Source: Eucommia ulmoides
Taxonomy: Eukaryota > Streptophyta > Magnoliopsida > Garryales > Eucommiaceae
Length of the DNA: 64,000 nucleotides
Assembly: GCA_016647705.1 (NCBI GenBank)
Contig: JAENRU010000489.1
Coordinates: 372,001 to 436,000, forward strand
Direction: 5' to 3'
Of this stretch, positions 1 to 10,099 are shown piece after piece. The notes below the pieces were generated by a model. That model was not told where the DNA came from. It worked only from the letters and a program-made list of their open reading frames with translations, and made no database searches. Numbering within the stretch: position 1 is the first letter of the stretch; every line of letters starts with the position of its first letter. A program made the translations under genes and the position numbers.

Positions 1-160
1 TTCATCCATTTTTCACTCAACCAAAGGCAGCCTAAGAAAGAAAAATAAAATAAATGAAATAATCAATTTTAATATTTTATCTTTGCATATTATTAAAAAA
101 ATATATAGATTCTGTTATTAAAAATATAATTATAATTTTAGATCTTGCTCACCAAGCAAA

Positions 161-209
<49 letters not shown>

Positions 210-643
210 GTCATCTTGACGACCCAACGTCTGCTTTAATTAAAATGTCGTCACACGTGACGTCACAAGAAATGGGAGTTTTTGGAGAGGTGAGATTTGA
301 CCCGAAAATTATTAAAAAGGAATCATAATATTATAATTTTTTTTTTTTTTTTAATACTCTCGAGTACTCTCACCCATATAAAGTGTGAGATTAATCTCAT
401 TCGAGATTCCGTGACTAATATTCTCAATTAGTATTTTCCCACAGACTCGAACTCCTAACTTTGCAGAGACTCCTCAATTACTTTAACCCAAGCATGTTTT
501 GTCTCTTGAGTCACACTAAATTTATATAATATTATACTTAATAAAATCACTAATTATAAGCATAAATATTATAATAAATTACATTATAACATAAATGTTT
601 ATAATGAAATTCATAAAGTCATTTTAATAAACTTTATAATTTA
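1..643 (+). repeat. Orphan copy of the GLP upstream region (no GLP follows)
   Basis: This stretch matches the upstream regions of the four GLP genes (27.42-28.06 kb on this strand; 16.72-17.43, 43.8-44.4 and 48.2-48.85 kb on the other). Shared landmarks in order are the ACTCAACCAAA start, an AAT microsatellite (about 160-209), the CACGTGACGTCAC site (248-267), the GAGGTGAGATTTGACCCG block and the TCTCATTCGAGATTCC block. Similarity stops near 643, about 250 bp before the ATG would be expected, and unrelated sequence follows. It is a fifth copy of the unit, truncated before its gene, lying in the orientation of GLP-B. Confidence 0.8.
248..267 (+). promoter_or_regulatory. G-box/TGACGTCA composite site, orphan copy
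   Basis: Near-palindromic GTCGTCACACGTGACGTCAC. It holds a CACGTG G-box overlapping a TGACGTCA (CRE/as-1-like) core, both known bZIP targets in plants. The same site lies about 0.6 kb upstream of each GLP. There is no gene downstream here. Confidence 0.45.
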
Positions 644-1032
644 CCCAAACAAAGGATTTACTAAAAAATAATTTTAAAATCCTTCCTCCGATTGAAATCC
701 CTCCTCCAATTCTTTTACCCAAACACAACCTAATTTTCCTCAAGGAAAACAGAAATCCGACGAACAGAGAATAAGTGCAAAATTCCAAATATACCCTTCT
801 CCAACGCATACTTGCGATGAAGTTATATTAGACCAATAGCTATATTTTTACCCTTCTTTTTGTTTGTCCGGGGGTGGACACTTTGTACCCTTGAAGTTTG
901 ACCAAAATCTCACTTTGGTCCCCATAGTTTCATTTTGAAAAACTAACACCTTAATGTTTTCTAACCTTTTAACTACAGTCCAAATCATTATTCTCATTAC
1001 AATTTTGGACGAAAAACATTACCTGCTATGCA
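644..1032. other. Non-coding stretch, no gene seen
   Basis: AT-rich intergenic DNA with no credible reading frame. The part at 840-990 resembles the TTTGGTCCCC / TTTGTACCC low-complexity repeats common in plant intergenic DNA. Confidence 0.5.
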
Positions 1033-1316
1033 CTTGGATGTTTGTAAGAGGCTTTATGGGCAATTCTAGCTTCCTACCCAGCTAAAACTCAGAAATGTAC
1101 ATATAACATAATATATATACATAGTTATATACACACAAACACACACACACACACATATAACACAATATATATAGTCCAAATCAATAACTTGAATGTTTGT
1201 AAGAGGCTTTATGGACAATTCTAGCCTCCTTTCTAACTAAATACTCATAAATATACATATAACATAATATATATAGTTATACATACACACACACACACAT
1301 ATATATATATATAACG
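1033..1316. repeat. Two-copy tandem duplication (about 153 bp) with CA and TA microsatellites
   Basis: The block beginning CTTGGATGTTTGTAAGAGGC is repeated from 1186 as CTTGAATGTTTGTAAGAGGC. Each copy ends in an ACATATAACATAATATATAT stretch and an (AC)n run. The copies differ by scattered substitutions and microsatellite length. Confidence 0.75.
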
Positions 1317-1666
1317 TATGCGTGTAGAAATTTTGTACAGGGGAAAGGAAAATGTTGAAAATGCCTATAGAATCTCCTTAAAAATAGTTGGGTGCTCGAC
1401 AAATTAACTGTTTATCGTCCAAAATTATAATCGAGTTATTGTTTTGGATAGAAATTGGATGACAATTTTTTCTTTTTAAGTATTTCAAATCATTTTTTTT
1501 ATTTTTACAAGTTTTTTTAAGTACTAAACAAACAATACTTTTGATTCCTTTTGCTTAAATGCAAGCCAATACTTAAAAGATGTGTTACCAAATGGCGTCT
1601 AAGGGATTAAAAGATTACTCAACCGATGAATAGAATTGAACAAAAACTCGAATAAACGAATCTTAC

Positions 1667-1755
1667 TCCGGTGCCATGTAGCCAAAAGTACCCACAAGAC
1701 GGGTGTTCAAATAAGCACCCCCGACTTCAGCAAGTTTTGTCAGCCCAATTTTCTT
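1667..1755 (-). pseudogene. LYK pseudogene: kinase activation-segment exon remnant
   Basis: On the minus strand this reads GLTKLAEVGG then TRLVGTFGYMAPE, which is the end of the activation loop and the APE motif of a LYK kinase. A GTAAG donor follows at 1662-1666. The expected ADF residues before GLTKL are absent (the reading is KKIGLTKL), so the metal-binding Asp is lost. The left boundary of the exon is uncertain. Confidence 0.7.
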
Positions 1756-1837
1756 CTTGAAGAACTCATGTTTAGCGATTAACCCTAATTTTTTTAGCCA
1801 AAAGAAATTTTTATAAATTCGATACAAATTTATAAAC

Positions 1838-2028
1838 CTCGCCTCTTAGCTCGGCATAGTAAACCGCTCCAAAGCCACCTTGACCGATCTTGTTAGCCAA
1901 ACTGAAGTCATTTGTAGCCTTGGCAAGCTCTTCATATGAGAACTGAACCGATTTATCCACAATGCTACCTGTAATCAAGGGAGCAATGAGAGGTCCTGAG
2001 CCTAAATCTTTGTCTGTGATGCTATTAC
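1838..2028 (-). pseudogene. LYK pseudogene: kinase subdomain I exon
   Basis: The translation contains [19 protein letters not shown] and then [18 protein letters not shown], the juxtamembrane segment and glycine-rich loop typical of CERK1/LYK kinases. It ends at a GT donor (1836-1837), matching the exon break of the family. A TATAG acceptor lies at its 5' side (2029-2033). This exon has no stop, but the next exon (VAIKK lysine, alphaC, HRD) is not found downstream. Confidence 0.8.
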
Positions 2029-2062
2029 CTATAAAAGGAGTAGAAGAAAAAATGTTAGACAT

Positions 2063-2600
2063 CTTTTGGTAACTAAGTTTTTTTTCCGCTTAAACATAAA
2101 AGTAGCTTTTGTTTTGCTTTTTCAAAAAATACTTCTAAAAATCAAGAAAGTTAAAGTAATTTTTTTAAAAAGAAAAAATAGTTATTTTTCTTTTGTTGGA
2201 TATTAATATTTATTGATGAACTAGGACCTATATGTCAAATTTTTCTAAGTGCTCTATGAAATTTTTTTGGATTATTAAATCATTTACACGGATAATGCCA
2301 AGATATCATCTCTACATTGTCAAACATTTTTTTTTTTTTTCGACTTTTAGTAAAAGTACTTTTTTGCTTAATTAACAAATTAATATAGTGCCTTATTGTC
2401 ATAAAAAGGAAAGAGAACAATTATCCTTGAATATCCTGAAAAGAGAAGTAGAGCTATTATTTTAGAACAAATGGAATACTTCTAAGAGTATTATGGATAT
2501 TTCACATGTTGATACACCAAAAAATAACTACGACCCTTTGCTCTAAACCCTAAACCCTAAACTATCCCGTAAAATGAGTCAAACAAGCCACAATGATTAC
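2063..2600. other. Intron-like stretch of the LYK pseudogene, with telomere-type repeat
   Basis: No coding signal. AT-rich sequence lies between the transmembrane and kinase exons. It contains three tandem CTAAACC-type units at about 2544-2562 (interstitial telomere-like, or telo-box). Confidence 0.5.
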
Positions 2601-2800
2601 CTTGCCAAGGCTCGCCTGTATGATCATGAAATGCTTCTTGGAGAGGCGCTCCTTTTACTTGTTTCCTCCTTCTATAAAATCAAAAATAAAATCTAACTGC
2701 AATGAACACAACAGCTCCTACAACTGCTGCAATAACTATACCAGCAATGACTCCATCGGAGAGTCCTGCTGTAAAAGACCCCCTACCACTAGAGTTGCAA
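2601..2800 (-). pseudogene. LYK pseudogene: transmembrane exon with in-frame stop
   Basis: The minus strand reads GLSDGVIAGIVIAAVVGAVV followed by FIAVRFYF, an in-frame TGA (2680-2682), then FYRRRKQVKGAPLQ. This is a hydrophobic helix with a basic stop-transfer sequence, as expected for exon 2 of a LYK receptor. A GTAATC donor lies at 2595-2600 and a TTTACAG acceptor near 2769. The stop kills any full-length product. Confidence 0.75.
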
Positions 2801-3104
2801 AAAGGAAAGTAGGACAATCAAATTAAAACAAACTCGACACGATTTTGCTTGGAATGAGACTAAGAGCACCTTGGTGTTTGATAGAACTGAAAATTTAGTG
2901 TTGATCTCAATAAGTTTGTATTTTTGTCTATATGATCTAAGTGATAGATAATAAGTCATGTACACGTCAATTAAAATTTTAAATCATTTCTAAGTGATAC
3001 TTTACAGTTTACGTAGTTTTTTTTATCAAGCGTACCTAACTAAATAAGCACTTAATTCGTTTAGTATTATGCGTTAAATCCGGATCTATCGAAGAAAACA
3101 GTGG

Positions 3105-3889
3105 ATGAAGGTCAAGCATTGGATGTCGGTAACTCACTATCCAAAAGCTCAAAAAAAACGGCGCAACAGGGCCTTTCAGAAAAAACAAAACGAAGAGGTT
3201 ACTAATGCTCAAAAAACTGCATCTGGTCTGCCTGGGGATCATCAAAACATTGTTCTGGAGAGTGGTGTTGCAGAGAATGAGGGGTTATCACCCACAGATC
3301 CTTTTAAGGAAGGCATTGTTCAAACGGTAGTTCCTCTCTCTATCCATACGGCTGCTTCACCATCTGGTCCCATGGTTTCTCCATCTATTCCCACGGTTTC
3401 ACCATCTGTTCCCATGACAGTTTCTCTCTCAGTCCCCACAACTGTTTCACACTTTGTCCCCACGACAGTTTCACCCATTATCCCCCCGGTTTTCCTTCCT
3501 CTGTCCCCGTGGTGGTTTCTCATGTTGAAGAGACTAGCGTGGAGCCGATAGTGGATGGATCAGTTGTTGGGCAGTGTATTGTTTCAGTTCCATTGTTATT
3601 TCAGCCGGGTGCAGGGGAAAACGACCCAATACAGGCTCTCCAAGTCCCTTTCGCTGACGTAAAGTATGAGAAACACTTAGTCATGACAGGTTCTCAATTC
3701 GAGCAAGGGGAAAATATGTCTATGGATATTGCTACAACAGGGTATGATACTAATACGTCGAGGGCTGATCCGGATGGTTTCCAAATTGTTGGGAAGAAAA
3801 AAGGAAAAGTAAGTGATCCGTTGACGGCAAGAGGTAATTCCAAGTCTTCGGGAATGATTACTCGCAATCAAGTCAAATTTAATGTCTGA
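3105..3889 (+). pseudogene. LINE ORF1 C-terminal tail (frameshifted)
   Basis: Two overlapping frames (3105-3551 and 3509-3889) together form the low-complexity Pro/Ser/Val-rich tail of a plant LINE ORF1. It ends in a lysine-rich FQIVGKKKGK stretch and TRNQVKF, directly against the ORF2 start. The repeated units SPSIPTV, SPSVPMT and SLSVPTT are internal near-repeats. The N-terminal RNA-binding part is absent. Confidence 0.65.
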
Positions 3890-5915
3890 TGCCATTATGT
3901 TTTGGAATTGTAGAGGTATTGGTAATTCTAACACCCTTGCGAGATTAAAACGTATTGTGAAGTCTATTAAAACGTATTGTGAAGTCTTCAAAAGTTTCAT
4001 TTTCTGGTATTATTGATCCGTTGATTGATGATACTAACATGAGAAGAGTTAATAAAGCTATCAAGTTCCATAATGCAGCTTCTAATCAAGGTGAGTAGGG
4101 CAAAATCTGGGTTTTGTGGAAAAATAATGTGGATGTGCAAATTGTTCGAACTCATTGCTAATTTATTGCTTGTAAGGTTTCTTGGTCAAATTTGGAGTGT
4201 TTGGTCGTGGTTGTATGTGGTTGTATATGCTAGTTGCTCGCAGATTGAACGCAAAATTCTTTAGGACGATCTTATCACTACGACCACCTTGGTTTCTATT
4301 CTGATTATTTTGTGGGGGGGGAATCTCAGAGAAGTTGGGTCGTTTAACCCCTTCTTAGAGTGTCATGCAAGAGTTTAATGCTTGTATTAATCTAGTCGGG
4401 CTGGTGGACCCACCATTCACGTGGTCAACTTTCACCTTCTGTAATAATCGTCAAGGGTTATCTCGTCAATAATCTCGCTTGGATAGAATCTTGGTTTCGC
4501 CAACAATTTGTAATTCGTTCGATGGCCGAGTTGAACACTTGGAGCGTATTAATTTGGACCATTACCCGCTAATTCTCCACTCCTCCTCTTTTTCCTATAA
4601 CGGTCCAAAGCGTTTTCGGTTTCAATGGATGTGGACGTTGCATGAGGGATTTCTTGACGTTGTTAAATCTGCATGGAAGGCTTCTCATCAAAATCCCTTG
4701 GTTCGTTTAAGCTTGAACATCAAATCAGCGAGGACGGCTCTCAAAGTTTGGAATTCTCAAACTTTTGGGAATGTCTTTATTGAGTTAAATTCGTGGAAGG
4801 ATAGGGTGGAAGCTTATGATTCTATGCTTCAAACCCATTAGTCCCAATGTGTATCAGGCTTATTTGATCAAGCAACTACGAAATATAATAATCTTCTTAA
4901 GAATGAGGAGATCTATTGGAAACAAAAGTCTAGAGAGCATTAGCTAGCAGAAGGAGATAATAATTCCAAATTCTTTCATACGTCTATTAAAATGCGTAAT
5001 TCTTCTCTATTTTTGTCGGCTATTCGTCATGAATATGGAAGTAGTCTGGCTGATCCCAATATGTTTCATGAAGTTGCTATTGAGTTTTTCAAAGATTTAT
5101 ATTCGTCTGGCCAGGTTTTTTACTCCGATACTGTCTTCGATTCCATCCTGAACATTGTTTCGAATATGGATAATACAATGTTATTGGCCCCTTTCTCAGT
5201 AGAGGAAATCAAAGATGCCATTTGGTCCATTCCTATTGACAGTGCTCCAGGTATGGATTCTCTCTCTTCAAGTTTTTACCAATCTTCCTGGGATATCATG
5301 GGTAAAGATGTTTGGGTAGCCGCAAATTATTTTTTTCAAGGAAATTCCCTCCTTACGACTCTTTCTAGCACTTTATTGGTTCTTATTCCGAAGCAGTCTC
5401 AACCATTTTCCCTTAAAGATTTTCGTCTGATCAGCTTATGTAATATTTGTTATAAAATCTTCTCTAAGGCGTTATTTACCATATTGGCGTCTCTCCTGCC
5501 CAAGTTGATTTCTGGTCAACAAGTCGATTTTGTTAAAAGCAGGTCAATCGCCGAAGCTATTGGACTAGCCCAAGAACTTGTCAAAGATTTGGGCAAGGAT
5601 ATTCGTGGTCGAAATGTTATGATCAAACTCGATATGGCTAAAGCTTATGATCGGCTTGAATGGAACTTTTTTATTGAGGTGCTTAAATGATATGGTTTCA
5701 ACTCGGGATCTATTGCTGCTGTTTCTAATTGTTTTGACTCAACTTTTCTCTCTGTGGTGTTTCAAGAGGTGTATAAGGGTTGGTTTCCTACTTCTAGAGG
5801 ATTGCGTCAAGGAGACCCTATTTCACCTTTACTATTTATTTTGGCTCAGGAGGTTCTTAATCAGAATATCTATCGGTTCATAATAGACGGTCGAGTTCAA
5901 CCTTTAGTTTTAAAC
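3882..5915 (+). pseudogene. LINE ORF2 (endonuclease and reverse transcriptase) remnant
   Basis: ORF2 starts with MSDAIMFWNCRGIGN, the start of the apurinic-type endonuclease. The open pieces at 4479-4841, 4992-5690 and 5754-5900 cover the end of the endonuclease, the linker, and reverse transcriptase fingers and palm up to LRQGDPISPLLFILAQE. TAG and TGA stops at about 4842, 4940 and 5688 break the frame. The catalytic YxDD, thumb and RNase H-like end are missing. Confidence 0.85.
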
Positions 5916-6516
5916 TGTTTTTCACGTACAACACTTTCAACCAAAGTTACTACACCTTGACCAAACTAGCGCTTAATACAATAAGTTTTAAGGAATGAAT
6001 CATGCAATCAAACAGGACCCAATTCGTTCAAAGTGTTTGTGTCCCACATGCTCTACAATACCTTTCATTTGAACTAATTAATCAAAATTCCAAAACAAAA
6101 GAAACCCTAAACCCTGAAAAGGCAAGATAGTCTAAACGGAACCTAAGTAGACAACCCGGTTTTAACTTCTGCAAGTGTTCAAATTCTTAATTGTTTAATA
6201 AATCATAAACCTGTTTATTCAATTCCATTTCTTCCGACAAACCTCAATGGTCAGGGTGGCCCTAACCCTCGAGTTTATGCCAATCAAAACCCGTTTGCCC
6301 AATTTGGACATCCAACCTGATTTCTAGTCAAGTGTTTATGTCTACATGCTCTTCAACACGTTTCATTTAGACTAGTTAATCAAAATTTCAAAACAAAATA
6401 AACCCTAAATTGTTTAGTTTTGTTGTTAATCTTAATCCTAAAGAATAGAAAGTTGGCTTATACATTGCTAAAACTAAGGAGTAATAAATTCACTGTGTAG
6501 ATAAAAATAAGATCAC
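5916..6516. other. LYK intron 1 remainder with a two-copy dispersed repeat
   Basis: No gene. A roughly 78-bp block (TGTTTGTGTCCCACATGCTC onward, about 6038-6115) recurs diverged at about 6331-6410, each copy ending in AAACCCTAAA. Confidence 0.55.
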
Positions 6517-7100
6517 CTCTCCCAGGAATGAAAACCAAACCACTTCCCCTGCTGAAATTCACGCCGGGATTATAAGCCTGCAACAAGTCTTGAGGAAGCT
6601 GAGATGCATAGGCTATGGAAATCAAATTTTCACTGGGACGAAGAGGGTAGGTGATAAACAACCCGTAATCGCTCGAAACACGACTGTCGCCGCACAAGCA
6701 ATTCACAGTAACATTCACCAACGAATTTTGATGAATGTTGTTGGTATCGTAACTATTGAACCTCTGCAACATATCAACGGTCGTCAGATTGGAGTAGTAA
6801 GTTCTGGCAACCAACGAATAGGTTCTGGTGGTGAGATTGTACACGAACTGATGACCTAGAAATCCACCATCGCAAAGACAGCTGCAGGAAAACGGGATAT
6901 TGATTCTGGTATAAATTAAATCCGGATTTGTTAGCACATGATTGTAACTCTCAATTTCGGGGATGGTAGTGGAAAGGACCTCGGAGACGAACGTTAGGCT
7001 TGAGTGTGCCCAAACGTAGTATGAAGCTAGAGCGACGCAACTGCCGGTGCACTGCAATTGAGCTCCATGGAAGAGAAGAAAATCGAATTACGAAACTGCG
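6517..7100 (-). pseudogene. LYK pseudogene: LysM ectodomain exon 1
   Basis: The frame is open for about 190 codons and reads CTGSCVALASYYVW at the N-terminus. It then has the three-LysM ectodomain with CXC-type cysteine pairs (SCSCLCDGGFLGHQFVYNL, NCLCGDSRVSSDYGLF, YPLRPSENL) and ends NPGVNFSRGSGLVFIPGRG at a GT donor (GTGATC, complement of 6511-6516). The CXC spacing matches CERK1-type ectodomains. About 115 bp present in the second copy (39.4-39.5 kb) are deleted here; the deletion removes the ATG and the start of the signal peptide. Confidence 0.85.
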
Positions 7101-7189
7101 ATTGTGATTTTGATTGTGATTGGGTTTTAGAATCAAGAAATGGCACGCATTTTTCTGGGTTGCGTGAGTTGACTAGTTGAATCTTCGCA

Positions 7190-8942
7190 ATAGCTGATAG
7201 GTGTAAATTACCTATATATTTTCAATCCGAATTTGTTAGTTTTCGAGTACGTTTATAGTTATTTTTTTATGTTTTGATATGTTTTTATTCTTTTTGCATT
7301 AAAACAGGTGCGTGGGGTGAAAAGGTATGAAATTGGAGCGTAAACGAGCAATTCGTATCAAGAACAGTTGGAGAACGATAGAAAAATGAGCAAAACGGAA
7401 AGATTCTGCGAACAAGCTCACCGCCGCGGCATCCAAACTAATGCTACGGTGGTGAAGATGCTGAGAAGAACAAATTACTGCTGACTGCCCTCGGCCTAGG
7501 CGAAAATTCCTTGGCCTAGGCAGAAATTCTACTGCCTAGGCAGAAATCCAGCAGAAAGTTCTCCCAAGCTGCCGCTGTCTCCATCGCCTCGGCAAAGCCT
7601 TAACCGACATACTCACCACCGTGACGGTGGCCTCTGCACAGTTTAGATATTTTTTGGCCTATTTATTCCCTTCTCTCCTCCTCTCTTCCTATTTCTTCGG
7701 ATCCTAAGGCCTTAGGCCATATTTTAGGAGTAGGATTAGAGATTTTTTGAGGGAGAGCTCTCAACCCGAGGTAGAGGATGAAGAGAGAAGCGATCGTTCG
7801 CCGGTTCTAGCGGCTATTCTTCGGATATTAGCTAAGTCGCTCGTTTCTTCTCTTTATTTTCTACATTTTGTTAGTTGTTGAGCATGTTTACGCCATTTTA
7901 CATTGTATACGTGATTATGGTCATTGGCTAAACATAGTTTGTATAAGGATTATTAATATAATTTATGAAAACGTTGTTTAGTTGAGTTTGTGTTTTGTTT
8001 GCGATTGTTCGTCGTTATGTTGATTGTGTATGTCGTATTGTTTGTTTATATTGCTTAGATTTAGATATCGAGAATACGGGGTTTGACAAATCCCGGATTC
8101 GGACTAGAATAAACAAACGCCACAATCCTATAACACTGTCGGGGTTTGGATTGTGGACAATCGATGACGTTGGGGCAAGACTCATGTGACCTAGAGTCGT
8201 TAAGATGTTGGGGAGGACTTCGGCATTGACGCGAAGTCACATATTCCCTCGTCTTACACTCAGGAGAGGTGACAGGGGAGTTTTAAAACTGAGATTGTCG
8301 ATAGGGTAAACACAACGCACGAAATCAATGACGTTGGGGAGAGACTCACGTAACCTAGAGTCATTAAGATGTTGAGGGGGACTTCTTCGTCGATTCGAAG
8401 TCACGTCATATACGTCGTCTTACACTGGGGAGAGGTGGCAAAAGAGTGTACGAACTGAGGTTTTGTGTGCAATCAATGACGTTGGGGCAAGACTCACCTG
8501 ACCTAGTGTCGTTAAGACGTTGAGGGAGACTTCTTCATTGACGTGAAGTCATGTATTCACTCGTCTTACACTCGGGAGAGGTGGCGAGTGAGTTTACGAA
8601 CCGAGATTGTCAGATATGCCAAACGCCGTTAACGTAAACTAAAACAAAATCAAACGCATTTAAGTAAATAAAGTTAATCCCTAGGCAATCTACTTCCTTA
8701 AACCATCTCATATTAATATTAGTATAGTTAATTTAATTAGATTAATTAAATTAGTATTAGTATTTAATTATATTCCATTTTTAGCGACTAGATAAAATTA
8801 GGTTATGAAAATCGCGGTACTCGATAATAGTCACAACCAATTCCTATAGACACGATAACCCTAACTCTCCCGGTCTATACTAAAACTTAACCTTGTATAC
8901 TTGCAAGTGAAAGTAGCGGCGTATTTACGCGCTACCAGCAGC
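7190..8942. mobile_element. Solo LTR (7195-8937) with decayed 5-bp target duplication
   Basis: The second LYK copy (39.28-39.32 kb) gives the uninterrupted site, so the insertion can be read directly. It starts TGATAGGTGTAAATTACC and ends TTTACGCGCTACCA, that is TG...CA with imperfect terminal inverted similarity, 1743 bp long. The flanks are ATAGC (7190-7194) and GCAGC (8938-8942). The uninterrupted copy has GCAGC, so the left duplicate differs by two transitions. No internal coding region is present, so this is a solo LTR, probably Ty3/gypsy from its length and ends (inference). It sits in the 5' flank of the LYK pseudogene. Confidence 0.8.
8160..8605. repeat. Three tandem units of about 150 bp inside the solo LTR
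   Basis: GACGTTGGGGCAAGACTCA, CTAGAGTCGTTAAGATGTTG, TGACGCGAAGTCA and CGTCTTACACTCAGGAGAGG recur in the same order three times (starting about 8166, 8326 and 8476), with substitutions. They look like LTR-internal minisatellite units. Confidence 0.75.
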
Positions 8943-9780
8943 CATGGCTGTGGATTATCAGCAGCCAATCAACTGGAGAAATAATTTATTTTTTCAGGGT
9001 TCTAACTATTGAATGTAACTGCTATAGTCTTATTTTTATTTTCACCGCCACAATGAAATACACTTGTTGGGCCGGGCTTCTAGTACCTCCTCCAATTGTA
9101 TTAAGAATGAGTACAAACATATATCACTAAGTGCGAAAATAACATTTTCAATCATTCTTGATCAAATCAACCCAAAAAGAAACAAGTTTCACTACCTACC
9201 TCATTGTCCAAATGGAACTGTTGAAGTAAGGATAATGAATCTTCCACCAGAAGTCAGAAAGGAGGATAACAAAAATATGTCTCATACCACCAGGGTCGAG
9301 TAGGTGTGGAATAGAGCTACGAATGTCTGAATTTTCCACTCGTCCCTTGCAAGCAACCTCACTAGGTTCGAATTTGCATAGGATATCACTTGCCTAATAG
9401 TTGCCAAAAGCAGCCAAACTATAGAGCAAGCAGTTGATGGATGACCTAAACTCAACGGAATTGACGGGGAGCCTACACAATGTTAGGAGAACGTGGAATG
9501 AATAAAATTATAAGTGGAAATTACTGGAAAAAAATATAATTCAATTGCTGAGAGATTGTCATCAAATTGAACTATTGCAAAATAAAAAATATGTGAGAAG
9601 TTAGGACCGTGAAATTAGTATTAATTAAACACTGCAAATTCGGATTTTAAGAAAAAATTCTAAATTTGTAAAATATGGTTAGTTTGTAGAGTAATTTCAC
9701 TTTTATAATTTGCACAAGTTTAGTTCCATTTTAAAATCCAATCATATCATTATACGATGGTGAAACTTATTATTAATTGG
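8943..9780 (-). repeat. LYK 5'-flanking region, left arm of the outer inverted repeat
   Basis: This stretch is inverted relative to 38395-39300. Shared landmarks include CAGCCATGGCTG, GAAGCCCGGCCCAACAAGTG and the AATTTGCAGTGTTTAATTAA block. With 6517-7194 it forms the left arm of an outer inverted repeat enclosing the GLP palindrome. No coding region is seen; the frame at 9064-9303 is not conserved in the other copy. Confidence 0.75.
9440..9507 (+). other. Fragment resembling organellar/bacterial-type small-subunit rRNA
   Basis: AAACTCAACGGAATTGACGG followed by GGAGCCTACACAA resembles the conserved 900-region of 16S-type rRNA (AACTCAAAGGAATTGACGG then GGGCCCGCACAAG). Weaker similarity continues for about 25 bases. 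The inverted copy at 38.69-38.75 kb matches the rRNA even better (AAACTCAAAGGAATTGACG). Probably an old organelle-derived insert; the similarity is short. Confidence 0.4.
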
Positions 9781-10099
9781 CACATCGATTTGTTCAGAGT
9801 AAATTTCAACTCTAGAAGCCAAATGAAAAATGTAAGATTCAAATATTTTCAAAGTCTGAAAAGATCAATTTAAATATGCATCAGATGAAAAAGATCGAGT
9901 CACCAATGATCATAGTTGAAATTACGAAATTAACAGGATTTGTATCAGATGTCAGGTCAAGAATTAACTTAAGCATCAGAAGGACTACGCCAGCAAAACT
10001 ACAGTTGCGTTTTCTTATATCATACGTACCATTGTCTAAATGGTTAAAATTGGGGGAGTGAAACAAGTTCACAACCCCCATAAGGAGCCCCTTGGAAGC

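Larger units (their letters stand above)
3050..5915 (+). mobile_element. L1-type LINE retrotransposon, truncated at both ends, inside LYK intron 1
   Basis: Plus-strand non-LTR retrotransposon lying antisense to the LYK pseudogene. Only the proline/serine-rich tail of ORF1 remains (3105-3889, one frameshift near 3510-3550); no RNA-binding domain or zinc knuckle is seen. ORF2 begins at 3882 overlapping the end of ORF1, with the WNCRG endonuclease start. It continues through the DRILV/LDHYPL endonuclease end and the reverse transcriptase (FRLISLCN, KLDMAKAYDRLEW, LRQGDPISPLLF). It stops near 5915 before the YADD-type active site, so it cannot be active. Multiple stops and a 21-bp tandem duplication (about 3945-3986) add to the decay. 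Unusually, the 3' end is missing. Confidence 0.88.
1667..7130 (-). pseudogene. LysM receptor-like kinase pseudogene (CERK1/LYK-like), interrupted by a LINE
   Basis: Minus-strand remains of a chitin-receptor-type LysM receptor kinase lie in the right order: LysM ectodomain exon (6517 to about 7100), transmembrane exon (about 2601-2800), glycine-loop kinase exon (1838-2028) and an activation-segment piece (1667 to about 1755). Family members are plasma-membrane receptors that bind chitin or Nod-type oligosaccharides through LysM domains and signal through the kinase. This copy is dead. The start codon and signal peptide are deleted, the transmembrane exon has an in-frame TGA (2680-2682), the exon with the catalytic HRD loop is missing, and the DFG triplet appears deleted in the activation segment. 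A LINE occupies intron 1. A second, inverted copy of its 5' part lies at 38.4-40.1 kb. Confidence 0.85.

Noticed and set aside
2544..2562. Interstitial telomere or former chromosome end
   Set aside because: Only about three CCCTAAA units; such telo-boxes are frequent in plant genes and do not show a chromosome end.
8160..8605. Possible CRISPR-like or regulatory array from regularly spaced repeats
   Set aside because: Only three diverged units of about 150 bp within an LTR and no short identical repeat/unique spacer structure; this is a plant nuclear sequence.
9064..9303. 79-aa plus-strand frame in the LYK 5' flank
   Set aside because: The inverted copy at 38.9-39.2 kb is not open in the corresponding frame.
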